From: Polaribacter sejongensis
GTDB taxonomy: Bacteria; Bacteroidota; Bacteroidia; Flavobacteriales; Flavobacteriaceae
NCBI GenBank assembly: GCA_949545755.1
Contig: CATITK010000054.1
Span: 18,587 to 82,586, forward strand
Length of the DNA stretch: 64,000 bases
Reading direction: 5' to 3'
A program made the position numbers and the translations under genes. The notes under the pieces were generated by a model. That model saw only the letters and a list, made by a program, of their open reading frames with translations. It made no database searches and was not told where the DNA came from. Below, piece after piece: positions 29,523-38,286 of the stretch. The number at the start of each line of letters is the position of its first letter. Within the stretch, counting starts at the first letter, position 1.

Positions 29523-31655
29523 TTAGTTTTTAACAACGGCATTTTTAGATCTCATTTTTAATTCACTCAGCACATTTAACGCTTCAAAAACATACATATC
29601 TTTCGATAAATTCTTATGCCATGCCCCTCTTTTGTCTGCTAAAACAGTGTCTTTTTTAAATAAAGAAAGTTCATAATCTGGAGAAGTAAAATTTAATTCA
29701 GAGGTGTATTTAAAAACAGATTTAAATTTTTCGGCATCCTTTTCGTCTGCAGTATTTTCCTTTGAAAAGAGCTCATAGTTTAGAGAATAAGCAGTGTTGT
29801 CTTGTTTCTTTTTTAACCATTTAGCATATTCGTTTATCAATTTAAATTTTGCATCAGTAGCAACTCGCTCCGTGCTATTATAAATTACGTCAGAAAAGTT
29901 TTCATAAGAGTTTGTTTTTACATAATCTGCTTGTTTTACTTTATCCCAAATTAATGCGCCATCGATATCTCGCTCTCCAAATTTCATATAACTATACCTG
30001 CTTGGTATGGCAATATCTGAATATACACCTTCAATTTGCGTAGAGCCACCATTAATCCTATAGAATTTTTGAATGGTCATTTTTATAGCCCCTAAATTTT
30101 TATCATATTTAGTAAATCTATTAATAGGCATTACGCTTTGAACAGTCCCTTTTCCATATGTTTGATTTCCACCAATAATAACGGCTCTTTTATAATCTTG
30201 CATTGCTGCCGCAAAAATTTCGGATGCAGAAGCAGAAAATTCATTGACTAAGACAACAACAGCCCCATCCCATTGAATTTTAGGGTCTATATCTTTTTTT
30301 ATGATTGGATCTTCTCCTCTATATTTTACTTGTACAATTGGACCCTGGTTAATGAACAAACCAGAAATTTCTATCGCTGTTTTTAAAGAACCACCGCCAT
30401 TATTTCTTAAATCGATTAGTAAACCAGAAACGCCTTGTGTTTTTAAACGTTCAATTTCTTTCTCCATATCTTTTGCAGAATCCCTATAATTTTCTTCATC
30501 AAAATCTATGTAGAATTTTGGTAAATCTATAATTCCGAACTTCTTTCCATCTTTTTCAACAATACTCGATTTTACAAAGGTTTCTTCTAATTCTACTACA
30601 TCTCGAATAATAGAAATTACTTTCTTAGAACCATCCATTTTTTTCTTGACACTAAGTCTCACTTCAGTTCCTTTTTTACCTTTGATAAATTTAATCGCAT
30701 CACCCAAACGCATCCCAACAATATCCAAAGCCTCTTTATCACCTTGAGCAACTTCTAAAATAATATCACCAGCTTCTAATTCTCCTTGCTTCCAAGCAGG
30801 ACCTCCAGAGATTAATTCAAGAACATGTGTGTAAATTCCTTTTTTTTGCAATCTAGCACCAATACCTTCTAATTTACCAGACATATCTTGGTCAAAGCGT
30901 TCTTTTATATTAGGTGCCATATAGGTTGTATGAGGATCAAAAGCACCAACAATACTGTTTAAAAAAGTAGAAAACCAGTCTTCATGTTCTAATTCTTCAA
31001 TTCGAACATAGAGCTCGTCCATGTTTTTAAGAACTTCTAAACGCGCTTCTTTTTCGAATTCTGTAAAGGTCTTAATTTTAATATCTTTCTCTTCTTCTAT
31101 GTGCTCTTTTTGTTTTTCAGTTTTATCTTGAATTCTAAATAAGGTGCTTAATTTTAGTTGTTTACGCCAATAATCTTTGAGTTCATTTTCATTTTCTGCA
31201 AACGGAACGTTCTCATAATCTACCTCTATCGTTTCCTCTTTTTTGAAATTAAAGGGTTGTACTAATAAATCACCATAATACGATTTAGCGTTTTTAATTT
31301 TATTGGTAAACCGATCATAAACTAAATTATAAAAAGAAAGATCTTCTCTTAATAATTGATCGTCAATCTCATATTTAAATTTTGAAAAATCTTTAATATC
31401 TTTTTTAGTAAAATATCTTTTATTTGGGTCTAACCCATCAATAAATTCAGTAAAAACATATTCAGAAAAATCATCATTCATGTCTTTGACTACAAAATGA
31501 CTTCTAGTAAGAATATTTCTTAAAATGTAAACTAAGATTTTATCTTTTTCAGGATCTGAGTTTGTGCTGGCGTCAGCTGCTCGTGTCTCTAAACTGCTAA
31601 TAAATAGGAGAAGCACTGCTAATAAAAATGTAGTGATTTTAAATTTCGTATTCAT
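29523..31655 (-). CDS. prc: Carboxy-terminal (tail-specific) processing protease
   Basis: Periplasmic S41 serine protease of 710 residues. A signal peptide (ending TRAAD) is followed by the Tsp N-terminal domain with FSEYVFTEFIDGLDPNKRYF, a PDZ domain (about 255-345; GIGARLQKKGIYTHVLELI), and the catalytic core with NEFSASASEIFAAAMQDYKR (nucleophile Ser) and GNQTYGKGTVQ (general-base Lys). A C-terminal DUF3340-like part completes the long Prc form. It degrades or trims periplasmic proteins at exposed C-termini. Divergent from surE across a 325-bp gap. Confidence 0.93.
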   Translation of the reverse strand: MNTKFKITTFLLAVLLLFISSLETRAADASTNSDPEKDKILVYILRNILTRSHFVVKDMNDDFSEYVFTEFIDGLDPNKRYFTKKDIKDFSKFKYEIDDQLLREDLSFYNLVYDRFTNKIKNAKSYYGDLLVQPFNFKKEETIEVDYENVPFAENENELKDYWRKQLKLSTLFRIQDKTEKQKEHIEEEKDIKIKTFTEFEKEARLEVLKNMDELYVRIEELEHEDWFSTFLNSIVGAFDPHTTYMAPNIKERFDQDMSGKLEGIGARLQKKGIYTHVLELISGGPAWKQGELEAGDIILEVAQGDKEALDIVGMRLGDAIKFIKGKKGTEVRLSVKKKMDGSKKVISIIRDVVELEETFVKSSIVEKDGKKFGIIDLPKFYIDFDEENYRDSAKDMEKEIERLKTQGVSGLLIDLRNNGGGSLKTAIEISGLFINQGPIVQVKYRGEDPIIKKDIDPKIQWDGAVVVLVNEFSASASEIFAAAMQDYKRAVIIGGNQTYGKGTVQSVMPINRFTKYDKNLGAIKMTIQKFYRINGGSTQIEGVYSDIAIPSRYSYMKFGERDIDGALIWDKVKQADYVKTNSYENFSDVIYNSTERVATDAKFKLINEYAKWLKKKQDNTAYSLNYELFSKENTADEKDAEKFKSVFKYTSELNFTSPDYELSLFKKDTVLADKRGAWHKNLSKDMYVFEALNVLSELKMRSKNAVVKN

Positions 31656-31910
31656 AAATCTTTGGTCATTAGTTTTAAGTCTTTAATAACGCTTTTTGTT
31701 TTGCTAATTTACTAAAATAAAGTTCAATTTATTTAGCCTTTTTTCATCTTATTTTCTTTGAAATTTTTCGATTAAAATCGTGGAAATAATTTTTTAGCTA
31801 CATTTCCTATCTTTAAAATTGAAAAAGAGTCTAACAGTTTACAATGTTACGGAAAAAAGAGAAAAATTATTCTTTACAAAATGTTAAAAAGGATATCGTA
31901 TAAAATCAAT

Positions 31911-31918
31911 TATATTTG
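31911..31918 (+). promoter_or_regulatory. -7 promoter box of surE operon
   Basis: TATATTTG matches TAnnTTTG, 62 bp before the surE ATG. No TTG stands at 17-23 bp upstream. Confidence 0.45.
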
Positions 31919-31940
31919 TAGAGATTATAAATCAGTTCTT

Positions 31941-31972
31941 TTTTTTAATCTTTGAATTTTTTAATCTTTGAA
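31941..31972. repeat. 16-bp perfect direct repeat (two copies)
   Basis: TTTTTTAATCTTTGAA occurs twice back to back in the surE 5' untranslated region, ending 8 bp before the ATG. Confidence 0.9.
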
Positions 31973-31980
31973 TAAAAAAC

Positions 31981-32751
31981 ATGCAATATAAACCGTTAAT
32001 ATTAATTACCAATGACGATGGAATTACGGCTCCAGGGTTAAGAGCTTTAATTAAGATAATGAATAAAATTGGAGAGGTTGTTGTTGTTGCACCAGACAGT
32101 CCACAAAGTGGAATGGGGCATGCAATTACTGTTGATAATGTACTAACGTGTAATCCTATTACTATAGATGAGGGGCCGCAATTAGAATATAGTTGTTCGG
32201 GTACTGCCGCAGATTGTGTAAAGATAGCGGTCAATGAAATTTTAAACAGAAAACCTGATTTATGTGTTTCTGGCATTAATCACGGGTCAAATTCATCTAT
32301 AAATATTATTTATTCAGGAACAATGAGTGCTGCTATTGAAGCAGGAATAAAAGGAATTCCTGCAATAGGCTTTTCTTTATTGGACTTTAAATGGCATGCA
32401 AATTTTAAACCCTCAGAAGAATATGTAAAAAACATTACCTTAAATGCCTTGTTACATGGGATTCCTGAAAGTATCGTTTTGAATGTAAATATTCCTAATT
32501 TAAAAGAGGAGGAAATAAAAGGAGTTAAAATTTGCAGACAAGCAAATGGTTATTGGAAAGAAGATTTTGACAAACGAAAAAGCCCTTATGGGAAGGAATA
32601 TTATTGGCTCTCTGGTGAGTTTGTAAATAAGGATAAAGGGCAAGATACAGATGTTTATGCCTTAGAAAACGGATATGTTGCCGTTGTTCCTGTTCAATTT
32701 GATATGACAGCACATCACATGATTCAAAAATTAAATTCTTGGGAACTATAA
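31981..32751 (+). CDS. surE: 5'/3'-nucleotidase SurE
   Basis: Metal-dependent nucleoside monophosphate phosphatase of 256 residues. It has the N-terminal ITNDDGITAPGLRAL (residues 7-21, paired Asp metal ligands), the APDSPQSGMGHAIT loop, SCSGTAADCVKIAV, and SGINHGSNSSINIIYSGTMS with the metal-binding Asn. All are SurE signatures. The small membrane protein and lpxB follow, overlapping and 10 bp apart, so the three form an operon. Confidence 0.95.
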   Translation: MQYKPLILITNDDGITAPGLRALIKIMNKIGEVVVVAPDSPQSGMGHAITVDNVLTCNPITIDEGPQLEYSCSGTAADCVKIAVNEILNRKPDLCVSGINHGSNSSINIIYSGTMSAAIEAGIKGIPAIGFSLLDFKWHANFKPSEEYVKNITLNALLHGIPESIVLNVNIPNLKEEEIKGVKICRQANGYWKEDFDKRKSPYGKEYYWLSGEFVNKDKGQDTDVYALENGYVAVVPVQFDMTAHHMIQKLNSWEL

Positions 32752-33026
32752 AAAAAGATATTTTAATAGGAATTTTAGTTTCGTTATTTGCCACCTTTGG
32801 AGGGGTTTTCTTTTATTTAGAATACATTTCAAGATTTGGGTTTTATGAAACAATCACATTTATTAGAGAAGGAGAATTGTATGGAAAATTATTGGCTTTA
32901 GCGGCTATTCCTAATTTATTTGTGTTCTTTATTTTTATTAAAAAGCAACAAGATTACAAAGCAAAAGGAGTTTTGCTAGCAACTATTTTAATTGCACTCA
33001 CAACCCTAGTTTTAAAATTTTTCTGA
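32739..33026 (+). CDS. Small membrane protein between surE and lpxB
   Basis: 95 residues with three predicted hydrophobic helices (about 6-28, 48-66, 74-93) separated by short charged loops such as KKQQDYKAK. No named family is recognised. The start is a TTG overlapping the surE end by 13 bp; no ATG is available. The overlap and the 10-bp gap to lpxB support a real gene in the operon. Role unknown; the position suggests envelope function. Confidence 0.72.
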   Translation: MGTIKKDILIGILVSLFATFGGVFFYLEYISRFGFYETITFIREGELYGKLLALAAIPNLFVFFIFIKKQQDYKAKGVLLATILIALTTLVLKFF

Positions 33027-33036
33027 TTTAGAAAAT

Positions 33037-34146
33037 ATGAAATATTATATTATTGCAGGTGAAGCTTCTGGAGATTTACACGGTGCTAATTTAATGAAAG
33101 CCTTGTACAAAGAAGATCTAAACGCAACCATTCGATTTTGGGGTGGGGATCTTATGGAAAATGTTGGTGGAACCTTGGTTAGTCATTATAAAGAAAGAGC
33201 TTTTATGGGCTTCTTCGAAGTTTTAATGAACCTTTTTAAAATAGTAGGTTTTATCAAGTTTTGCAAAAAGGATATTGCACAATTTAAACCAGATGTTGTT
33301 GTTTTTATAGATAATTCTGGTTTTAACTTACGCATTGCAAAATGGGTAAAATCCATTGGAATTAAAACAAATTATTATATTTCTCCTCAAGTTTGGGCAA
33401 GTAGAGTCGGAAGGGTAAAAGACATCAAAAGAGACATTGATAAAATGTTTGTAATACTCCCTTTTGAAAAAGAGTTTTATAAGACCCATGAGTATAAAGT
33501 TGAATTTTTTGGTCATCCATTAATTGATGGAATTGCAGATAGAAAACAAGTAGACGAGGTTGCTTTTAAAAAAGAACATGGTTTAACTGAGAAACCTGTT
33601 ATTGCACTATTACCAGGAAGTAGAAAGCAAGAAATTACGAAAATGCTAGCTGTAATGTTGTCTTTAATTGATGATTTTTCAGCCTATCAGTTTGTAATTG
33701 CTGGTGCTCCAAGTCAGGATCTTAATTTTTATCAGAACATTATTGGTACTAGAAAAGTGTCTTTTATCAACAATAAAACCTATGATTTATTAAGTATTTC
33801 TTATGCAGCTTTGGTGGCTTCAGGAACGGCTACTTTAGAAACAGCTTTGTTTAAAGTGCCGCAAGTTGTGTGTTATAAAGCTGGAAATATTTCGTATCAA
33901 ATTGCGAAGAGAATTATTACTTTAAAGTTTATTTCTTTGGTAAATTTAATCATGGACAAAGAAGTGGTTAAAGAATTAATTCAGAATGAATTTAATACCA
34001 ACAACTTGAAAATTGAGTTGACTAAGATTTTAGAGGAAAGTCATCGTAAAAAATTATTTTTAGAATATTATGAATTAGAATCACAATTAGGTGGAAAAGG
34101 AGCTTCTGAAAAAGTAGCGAAACAAATTGTAAGTAATTTAAACTAA
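33037..34146 (+). CDS. lpxB: Lipid-A-disaccharide synthase
   Basis: Glycosyltransferase joining UDP-2,3-diacylglucosamine and lipid X to make the lipid A disaccharide on the inner face of the inner membrane. The 369 residues open with IIAGEASGDLHGANLMKALY, then FIDNSGFNLRIAKW, YYISPQVWASRVGRVKDI, FFGHPLIDG, ALLPGSRKQEI and the late VASGTATLETALFKVPQVVCY. All are LpxB signatures. Last gene of the surE operon. Confidence 0.95.
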   Translation: MKYYIIAGEASGDLHGANLMKALYKEDLNATIRFWGGDLMENVGGTLVSHYKERAFMGFFEVLMNLFKIVGFIKFCKKDIAQFKPDVVVFIDNSGFNLRIAKWVKSIGIKTNYYISPQVWASRVGRVKDIKRDIDKMFVILPFEKEFYKTHEYKVEFFGHPLIDGIADRKQVDEVAFKKEHGLTEKPVIALLPGSRKQEITKMLAVMLSLIDDFSAYQFVIAGAPSQDLNFYQNIIGTRKVSFINNKTYDLLSISYAALVASGTATLETALFKVPQVVCYKAGNISYQIAKRIITLKFISLVNLIMDKEVVKELIQNEFNTNNLKIELTKILEESHRKKLFLEYYELESQLGGKGASEKVAKQIVSNLN

Positions 34147-34242
34147 ATTTCAAGTTGAAAGAACTTGTTTTTAATAGCGTTCTTTCTAAAGAACAATTAT
34201 GAAGTTAAATAGTTAAGTTTTTTTCACTAACTTTAACTTGCT

Positions 34243-36261
34243 ATGAAAAGGTTGCTTAATTACATTCCCTTGCACTTTGTTGTTTTTTTAATTTTTGGAA
34301 TCTGCTTTCAATTTTTCACACAGTTTTGGAGCTTCAGTGTTCTTAAAACAGTGATACTAGTAGTTTTTTTAACGATGCTAATTTTCATCGTTCAGCATAA
34401 AGTTTTTAGTACCCTAATCTCTTTTTTACTCTTCTTTTTTATTGGAATTTCAGTAGTTTATCTGAATGATGATCGGAATTATGATTCGTTTTACGAGTAT
34501 CATTTAAAAGAAAATTCAACAGTAATTTTACAGATTCATGCCGTTTTAAAGTCAGGAAATTATCACCAAAAATATGAAGCGAAAGTACTGAGAGTTGATG
34601 CCAAAAAAACGACTGGAACAATTCTCCTAAACATAAAAAAAGAGCGTTCTTCAATTTATTTGAATGTTGATGATCAACTTTTTTTAAAGCCTTCTTTAAA
34701 GGAGTTAAACCCACCCTTAAATCCCTATCAATTTAATTATAAATTTTACTTGTCCAAACAAGGAATTCACCATCAGGTATACAGTGAAAAAGGGCAGTTT
34801 TTAAGGTTGAACTCTGAGGTTAAAACCTTATTTGGATTGTCAGAAAAGGTAAGGATTAAAATCCAAGAATCTCTTAAAAAAGACCATTTTAAGAATGATG
34901 AATTTGCCGTAATTAATGCACTGCTCTTAGGACAGAGGCAAGATATTTCGAAAGCGCTAATTACAGATTATCAAAGCGCAGGAGCCGTTCATATTTTGGC
35001 AGTTTCAGGATTGCATGTGGGGGTTATTCTATTGCTGCTTTCTTTTGTTTTTAAACCCCTCGAAAGAATTAAATATGGCAAATTTTTAAAAACAGCTACC
35101 ATCGTTTTTTTATTGTGGATGTTTGCCTTTGTTGCAGGACTTTCTGCCTCCGTGGTTAGAGCGGTAACCATGTTTACTTTCTTAGCTGTAGGGATGTCTT
35201 TTAGAAAAAAAAATGTGATTGAATTTTCATTCATTTCTTCTATGTTTTTCTTGTTGGTAATTAAGCCAATGTTTTTGTTTGATGTAGGTTTTCAACTAAG
35301 TTATTTAGCTGTTTTTGGTATTTTATGGACACAGCCTAAACTATATTCTCTCTGGAGACCAAAAATAAAAATTATTAACTATTTCTGGCAATTAGTAACC
35401 GTTTCAATAGCTGCACAAATTGGCATTTTACCTTTAAGTATTTATTATTTTCATCAATTTCCAGGATTATTTTTATTTTCAAACCTGGTTATTATACCTT
35501 TTTTAGGCGCTATTTTAATTGGAGGTATATTCGTTATTATTACCTCAATCTTAAAGATACTACCTTCCTTTTTAGCAGATTTATACGGAACAATTATTTC
35601 ATGTATGAATGGGTTTGTAAGTTGGGTTTCTCATCAAGAAGAATTCCTCTTTAAAGAAATAGCTATTTCCTTTTTATTTATGCTTTGTTGGTATGTTGTC
35701 CTCTTTTTAGGGGCTTCTTTTTTCATGTCTAAATCATCCAAAAAATTGATGTATTTTTTGATTTCTATACTTTTCATTCAAGGTGTTTTTCTGTTAGAAT
35801 CTATGCACCAAAAATTAAAGGAAGAAGTCATTATATTTCATAAAAGCAGGTTTTCTTTCATTGGAAAAAGAAGTGGAAATAAACTCTTTTTAGAACATGA
35901 TCTAGATCATTTAAAATTTAGAAAAGAATATACGATAAGAGGATACAGAATTGCAGAAGGTATTCATGAAATTGAACAAACAAATTTTAAAAATTTTATT
36001 GAGTTTGCTCATAAAAATATTTTATTCGTTGACAGTCTGGGTGTCTATAACATTTCAGGAATAAAAAAACCAATTGTAGTGTTGAAATATTCACCTAAAA
36101 TAAACCTAGCAAGATTGATAGAGACGATAAATCCATCCCAAATTATTGCAGATGGATCGAACTATAAAAGCGATGTAAATCGTTGGGAAAACATCTGTTT
36201 AGAACGTCAAATTTCGTTTTATGATACAGGGAGAAAAGGAGCGTTTATTATAAAAAAATAA
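34243..36261 (+). CDS. comEC: ComEC/Rec2-family competence protein
   Basis: Inner membrane channel protein thought to pass single-stranded DNA during natural transformation. The 672 residues have an N-terminal DUF4131-type region with KNLNPP-like ELNPPLNPYQFNYKFYLSKQ, the competence domain marked by AVHILAVSGLHVGVILLLL (about 245), and many membrane helices. The C-terminal 150 residues resemble a degenerate remnant rather than a full metallo-beta-lactamase nuclease domain, which is common in Bacteroidota ComEC. Whether the organism is transformable is not shown. Confidence 0.87.
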   Translation: MKRLLNYIPLHFVVFLIFGICFQFFTQFWSFSVLKTVILVVFLTMLIFIVQHKVFSTLISFLLFFFIGISVVYLNDDRNYDSFYEYHLKENSTVILQIHAVLKSGNYHQKYEAKVLRVDAKKTTGTILLNIKKERSSIYLNVDDQLFLKPSLKELNPPLNPYQFNYKFYLSKQGIHHQVYSEKGQFLRLNSEVKTLFGLSEKVRIKIQESLKKDHFKNDEFAVINALLLGQRQDISKALITDYQSAGAVHILAVSGLHVGVILLLLSFVFKPLERIKYGKFLKTATIVFLLWMFAFVAGLSASVVRAVTMFTFLAVGMSFRKKNVIEFSFISSMFFLLVIKPMFLFDVGFQLSYLAVFGILWTQPKLYSLWRPKIKIINYFWQLVTVSIAAQIGILPLSIYYFHQFPGLFLFSNLVIIPFLGAILIGGIFVIITSILKILPSFLADLYGTIISCMNGFVSWVSHQEEFLFKEIAISFLFMLCWYVVLFLGASFFMSKSSKKLMYFLISILFIQGVFLLESMHQKLKEEVIIFHKSRFSFIGKRSGNKLFLEHDLDHLKFRKEYTIRGYRIAEGIHEIEQTNFKNFIEFAHKNILFVDSLGVYNISGIKKPIVVLKYSPKINLARLIETINPSQIIADGSNYKSDVNRWENICLERQISFYDTGRKGAFIIKK

Positions 36262-36263
36262 AC

Positions 36264-36782
36264 TTATAAATTACTTTTAAAATCTTTAATAAAATCTTCC
36301 CATTTCTTCGTTTTGTATTGTTCTTCAGAAAAGTAAGTCAACACTTTTTCCATCATTTCTGCGTTTAAATAACCTGGAATTCTATCTAAGACTTCTTCTT
36401 TTTCCGAAAGAAAAATAGTAGTTGGGTAAGATAATTTCCCATTCAATAGACTCGCAGAAAGTTCATGGTAACCTCGCCTTCCTTGTTTTTGAAATTTAAA
36501 GATGTGGTCATTAAAAATGATGTCATTTTTTTCTTCACCATCTAATTTTATTGCATAGAAATTTTCATTGATATACGTTGCAATTGTTTTATTTGCATAC
36601 GTATACAAATCCATTTTTTTACAATAGCCACACCAATCTGTAAAGACATCAATTAGAATAGGTTTTGGGGTCTTTTTATTCAAAGCGATTGCTTCTTCAA
36701 AAGACAACCATTTTACATCTTCTTGAGCATTTGTACTCAAATAAAAAAATGTAACTGTAAATAGTAGTATAATTTTTTTCAT
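36264..36782 (-). CDS. Secreted thioredoxin-fold protein
   Basis: 172 residues with signal peptide (MKKIILLFTVTFFYLSTNAQ) and a thioredoxin-like fold with the redox pair in VFTDWCGYCKKMD (about 44-56). FYAIKLDGEEKND and a cis-proline region near LSYPTTIFLSEKE are also visible. Likely a periplasmic disulfide reductase or isomerase. Convergent with comEC, 2 bp apart; about 108 bp downstream of the peptide transporter in the same direction. Confidence 0.88.
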   Translation of the reverse strand: MKKIILLFTVTFFYLSTNAQEDVKWLSFEEAIALNKKTPKPILIDVFTDWCGYCKKMDLYTYANKTIATYINENFYAIKLDGEEKNDIIFNDHIFKFQKQGRRGYHELSASLLNGKLSYPTTIFLSEKEEVLDRIPGYLNAEMMEKVLTYFSEEQYKTKKWEDFIKDFKSNL

Positions 36783-36890
36783 GTTTCTTTGATTGCAAAA
36801 TATATGCCGAATTTACAGCGATTATTTTTAAAGTAATTCTTTGAAAGTAAAAAATTTCATAAATTTTATTTCAAGTGGTTTTATAGGATT

Positions 36891-38276
36891 TTAGTTCTCT
36901 GCTAATTCGAATTTTTCTTTCGTACTAAAATCAACTTCATTGTCTTCTGCTCCATGCGTAAGTACTTTCAGTTTTTTTAAAAAAATAAACACTAAAATTG
37001 TAAACACCATACAGAAAATAGCGATTCCTGTAAAAACTTTAAATTCTCCAAAAATAGTTGAAGATTCTCCAAGTAAACCAGCAGCTTTATTTCCTAGACC
37101 TGTTGTTGCGAAATAAATTCCCATCATTATAGAAGCATATTTTGCAGGAGCCAATTTAGTAACGAATGAAAGTGATACTGGAGACAAGCACAATTCACCA
37201 ATTGTATGAAATAAATAAGCTAAAACCAACCAATACATAGCAGAGCTTCCTACATTGTCATATTCCGAAGCAGCTGCAGACATAAATAAAAAACCAATTC
37301 CAACAGCACCTAAACCTATAATCATTTTGTATAATGATGACGCTTCGGTACCTCTTAATTTTCTTTTAGCCCAAAATGCAGCAATTCCAATACCCAGAGT
37401 AATGATAAAAAATGAATTTAGAGATTGAAACCAAGTTGCTGGTACTTGCCAGCCCAATAAAATTCTATCTGTTTTTTCTCGAGCATAAATATTCATTAAA
37501 CCACCTGCTTGTTCAAAAGCAGCAAAAAAAGCGATTATCAGTAAAAAAGAAGTTAGCAAAACAATAATTCTATCTTTTTCAACTCTATTAAGAGGTCTTT
37601 TATAAGCTTCTTGATCTTCTACGTTATCTGATTTACCTAAATAGTTACCAACGTGGACAAGATATTTTTGACCAGAAATGAATTGAATTAAACCTAAAAT
37701 CATTAATATTCCTGCCAAACCAAAGCCATAATGCCATCCATGAACTTCACCGATATACCCAACAACTATTCCAGACAAAAAAGCGCCAATATTAATTCCA
37801 ATATAAAATATAGTAAACCCTTTATCTCTCCGTAAATCTCCTTTTTTATAGAGGCTGCCTACCATTGTAGAAATATTAGGCTTTAAACATCCAACGCCAA
37901 GAATAATGAAAACAAGTCCTGTGTAAAAAGCAAACATTGCTTCAATAGCTAAAATACTATGCCCAATAACTAAAAGTATTGCTCCTAGAATTACCGATTT
38001 TTTTTGACCTAAAAATTTATCTGCTAAAATTCCTCCGGGAATAGACATTATGTATACCAATGCTGTATACCATCCATAAAGAGATAATGCATCACTCTGT
38101 GACCAACCAATACCAGGATTTAAATCTGTAGTTTTTGAAGTTAAATAAAGAACCAACAATGCTCTCATTCCATAATAAGAAAAGCGTTCCCACATTTCTG
38201 TGAAAAATAAAACGTACAATCCAACTGGATGTCCGAAAAGTTCTTTTTGATGTGGTAATTTAGCAATATCACTCAT
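36891..38276 (-). CDS. Proton-dependent oligopeptide (POT) transporter
   Basis: Major facilitator of di- and tripeptides, 461 residues. It shows the ExxER motif in FFTEMWERFSYYGMRALLVL (about 25-44), GWYTALVYIMSIPGGILAD, GCLKPNISTMVGSLY, and FTIFYIGINIGAFLSGIVVG (PTR2 signature). Twelve to fourteen helices are expected. It lies 10 bp downstream of the DPP IV gene, so peptide cleavage outside and peptide import are likely co-expressed. Confidence 0.95.
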   Translation of the reverse strand: MSDIAKLPHQKELFGHPVGLYVLFFTEMWERFSYYGMRALLVLYLTSKTTDLNPGIGWSQSDALSLYGWYTALVYIMSIPGGILADKFLGQKKSVILGAILLVIGHSILAIEAMFAFYTGLVFIILGVGCLKPNISTMVGSLYKKGDLRRDKGFTIFYIGINIGAFLSGIVVGYIGEVHGWHYGFGLAGILMILGLIQFISGQKYLVHVGNYLGKSDNVEDQEAYKRPLNRVEKDRIIVLLTSFLLIIAFFAAFEQAGGLMNIYAREKTDRILLGWQVPATWFQSLNSFFIITLGIGIAAFWAKRKLRGTEASSLYKMIIGLGAVGIGFLFMSAAASEYDNVGSSAMYWLVLAYLFHTIGELCLSPVSLSFVTKLAPAKYASIMMGIYFATTGLGNKAAGLLGESSTIFGEFKVFTGIAIFCMVFTILVFIFLKKLKVLTHGAEDNEVDFSTKEKFELAEN

Positions 38277-38286
38277 AATTTATTTT

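Larger units (their letters stand above)
31656..31980. other. Divergent intergenic region between prc and surE
   Basis: No gene is visible. It holds the surE -7 box (31911-31918) and a perfect 16-bp direct duplication immediately before the surE ATG. I see no clear promoter for the protease on the minus strand and no structured RNA. Confidence 0.6.
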
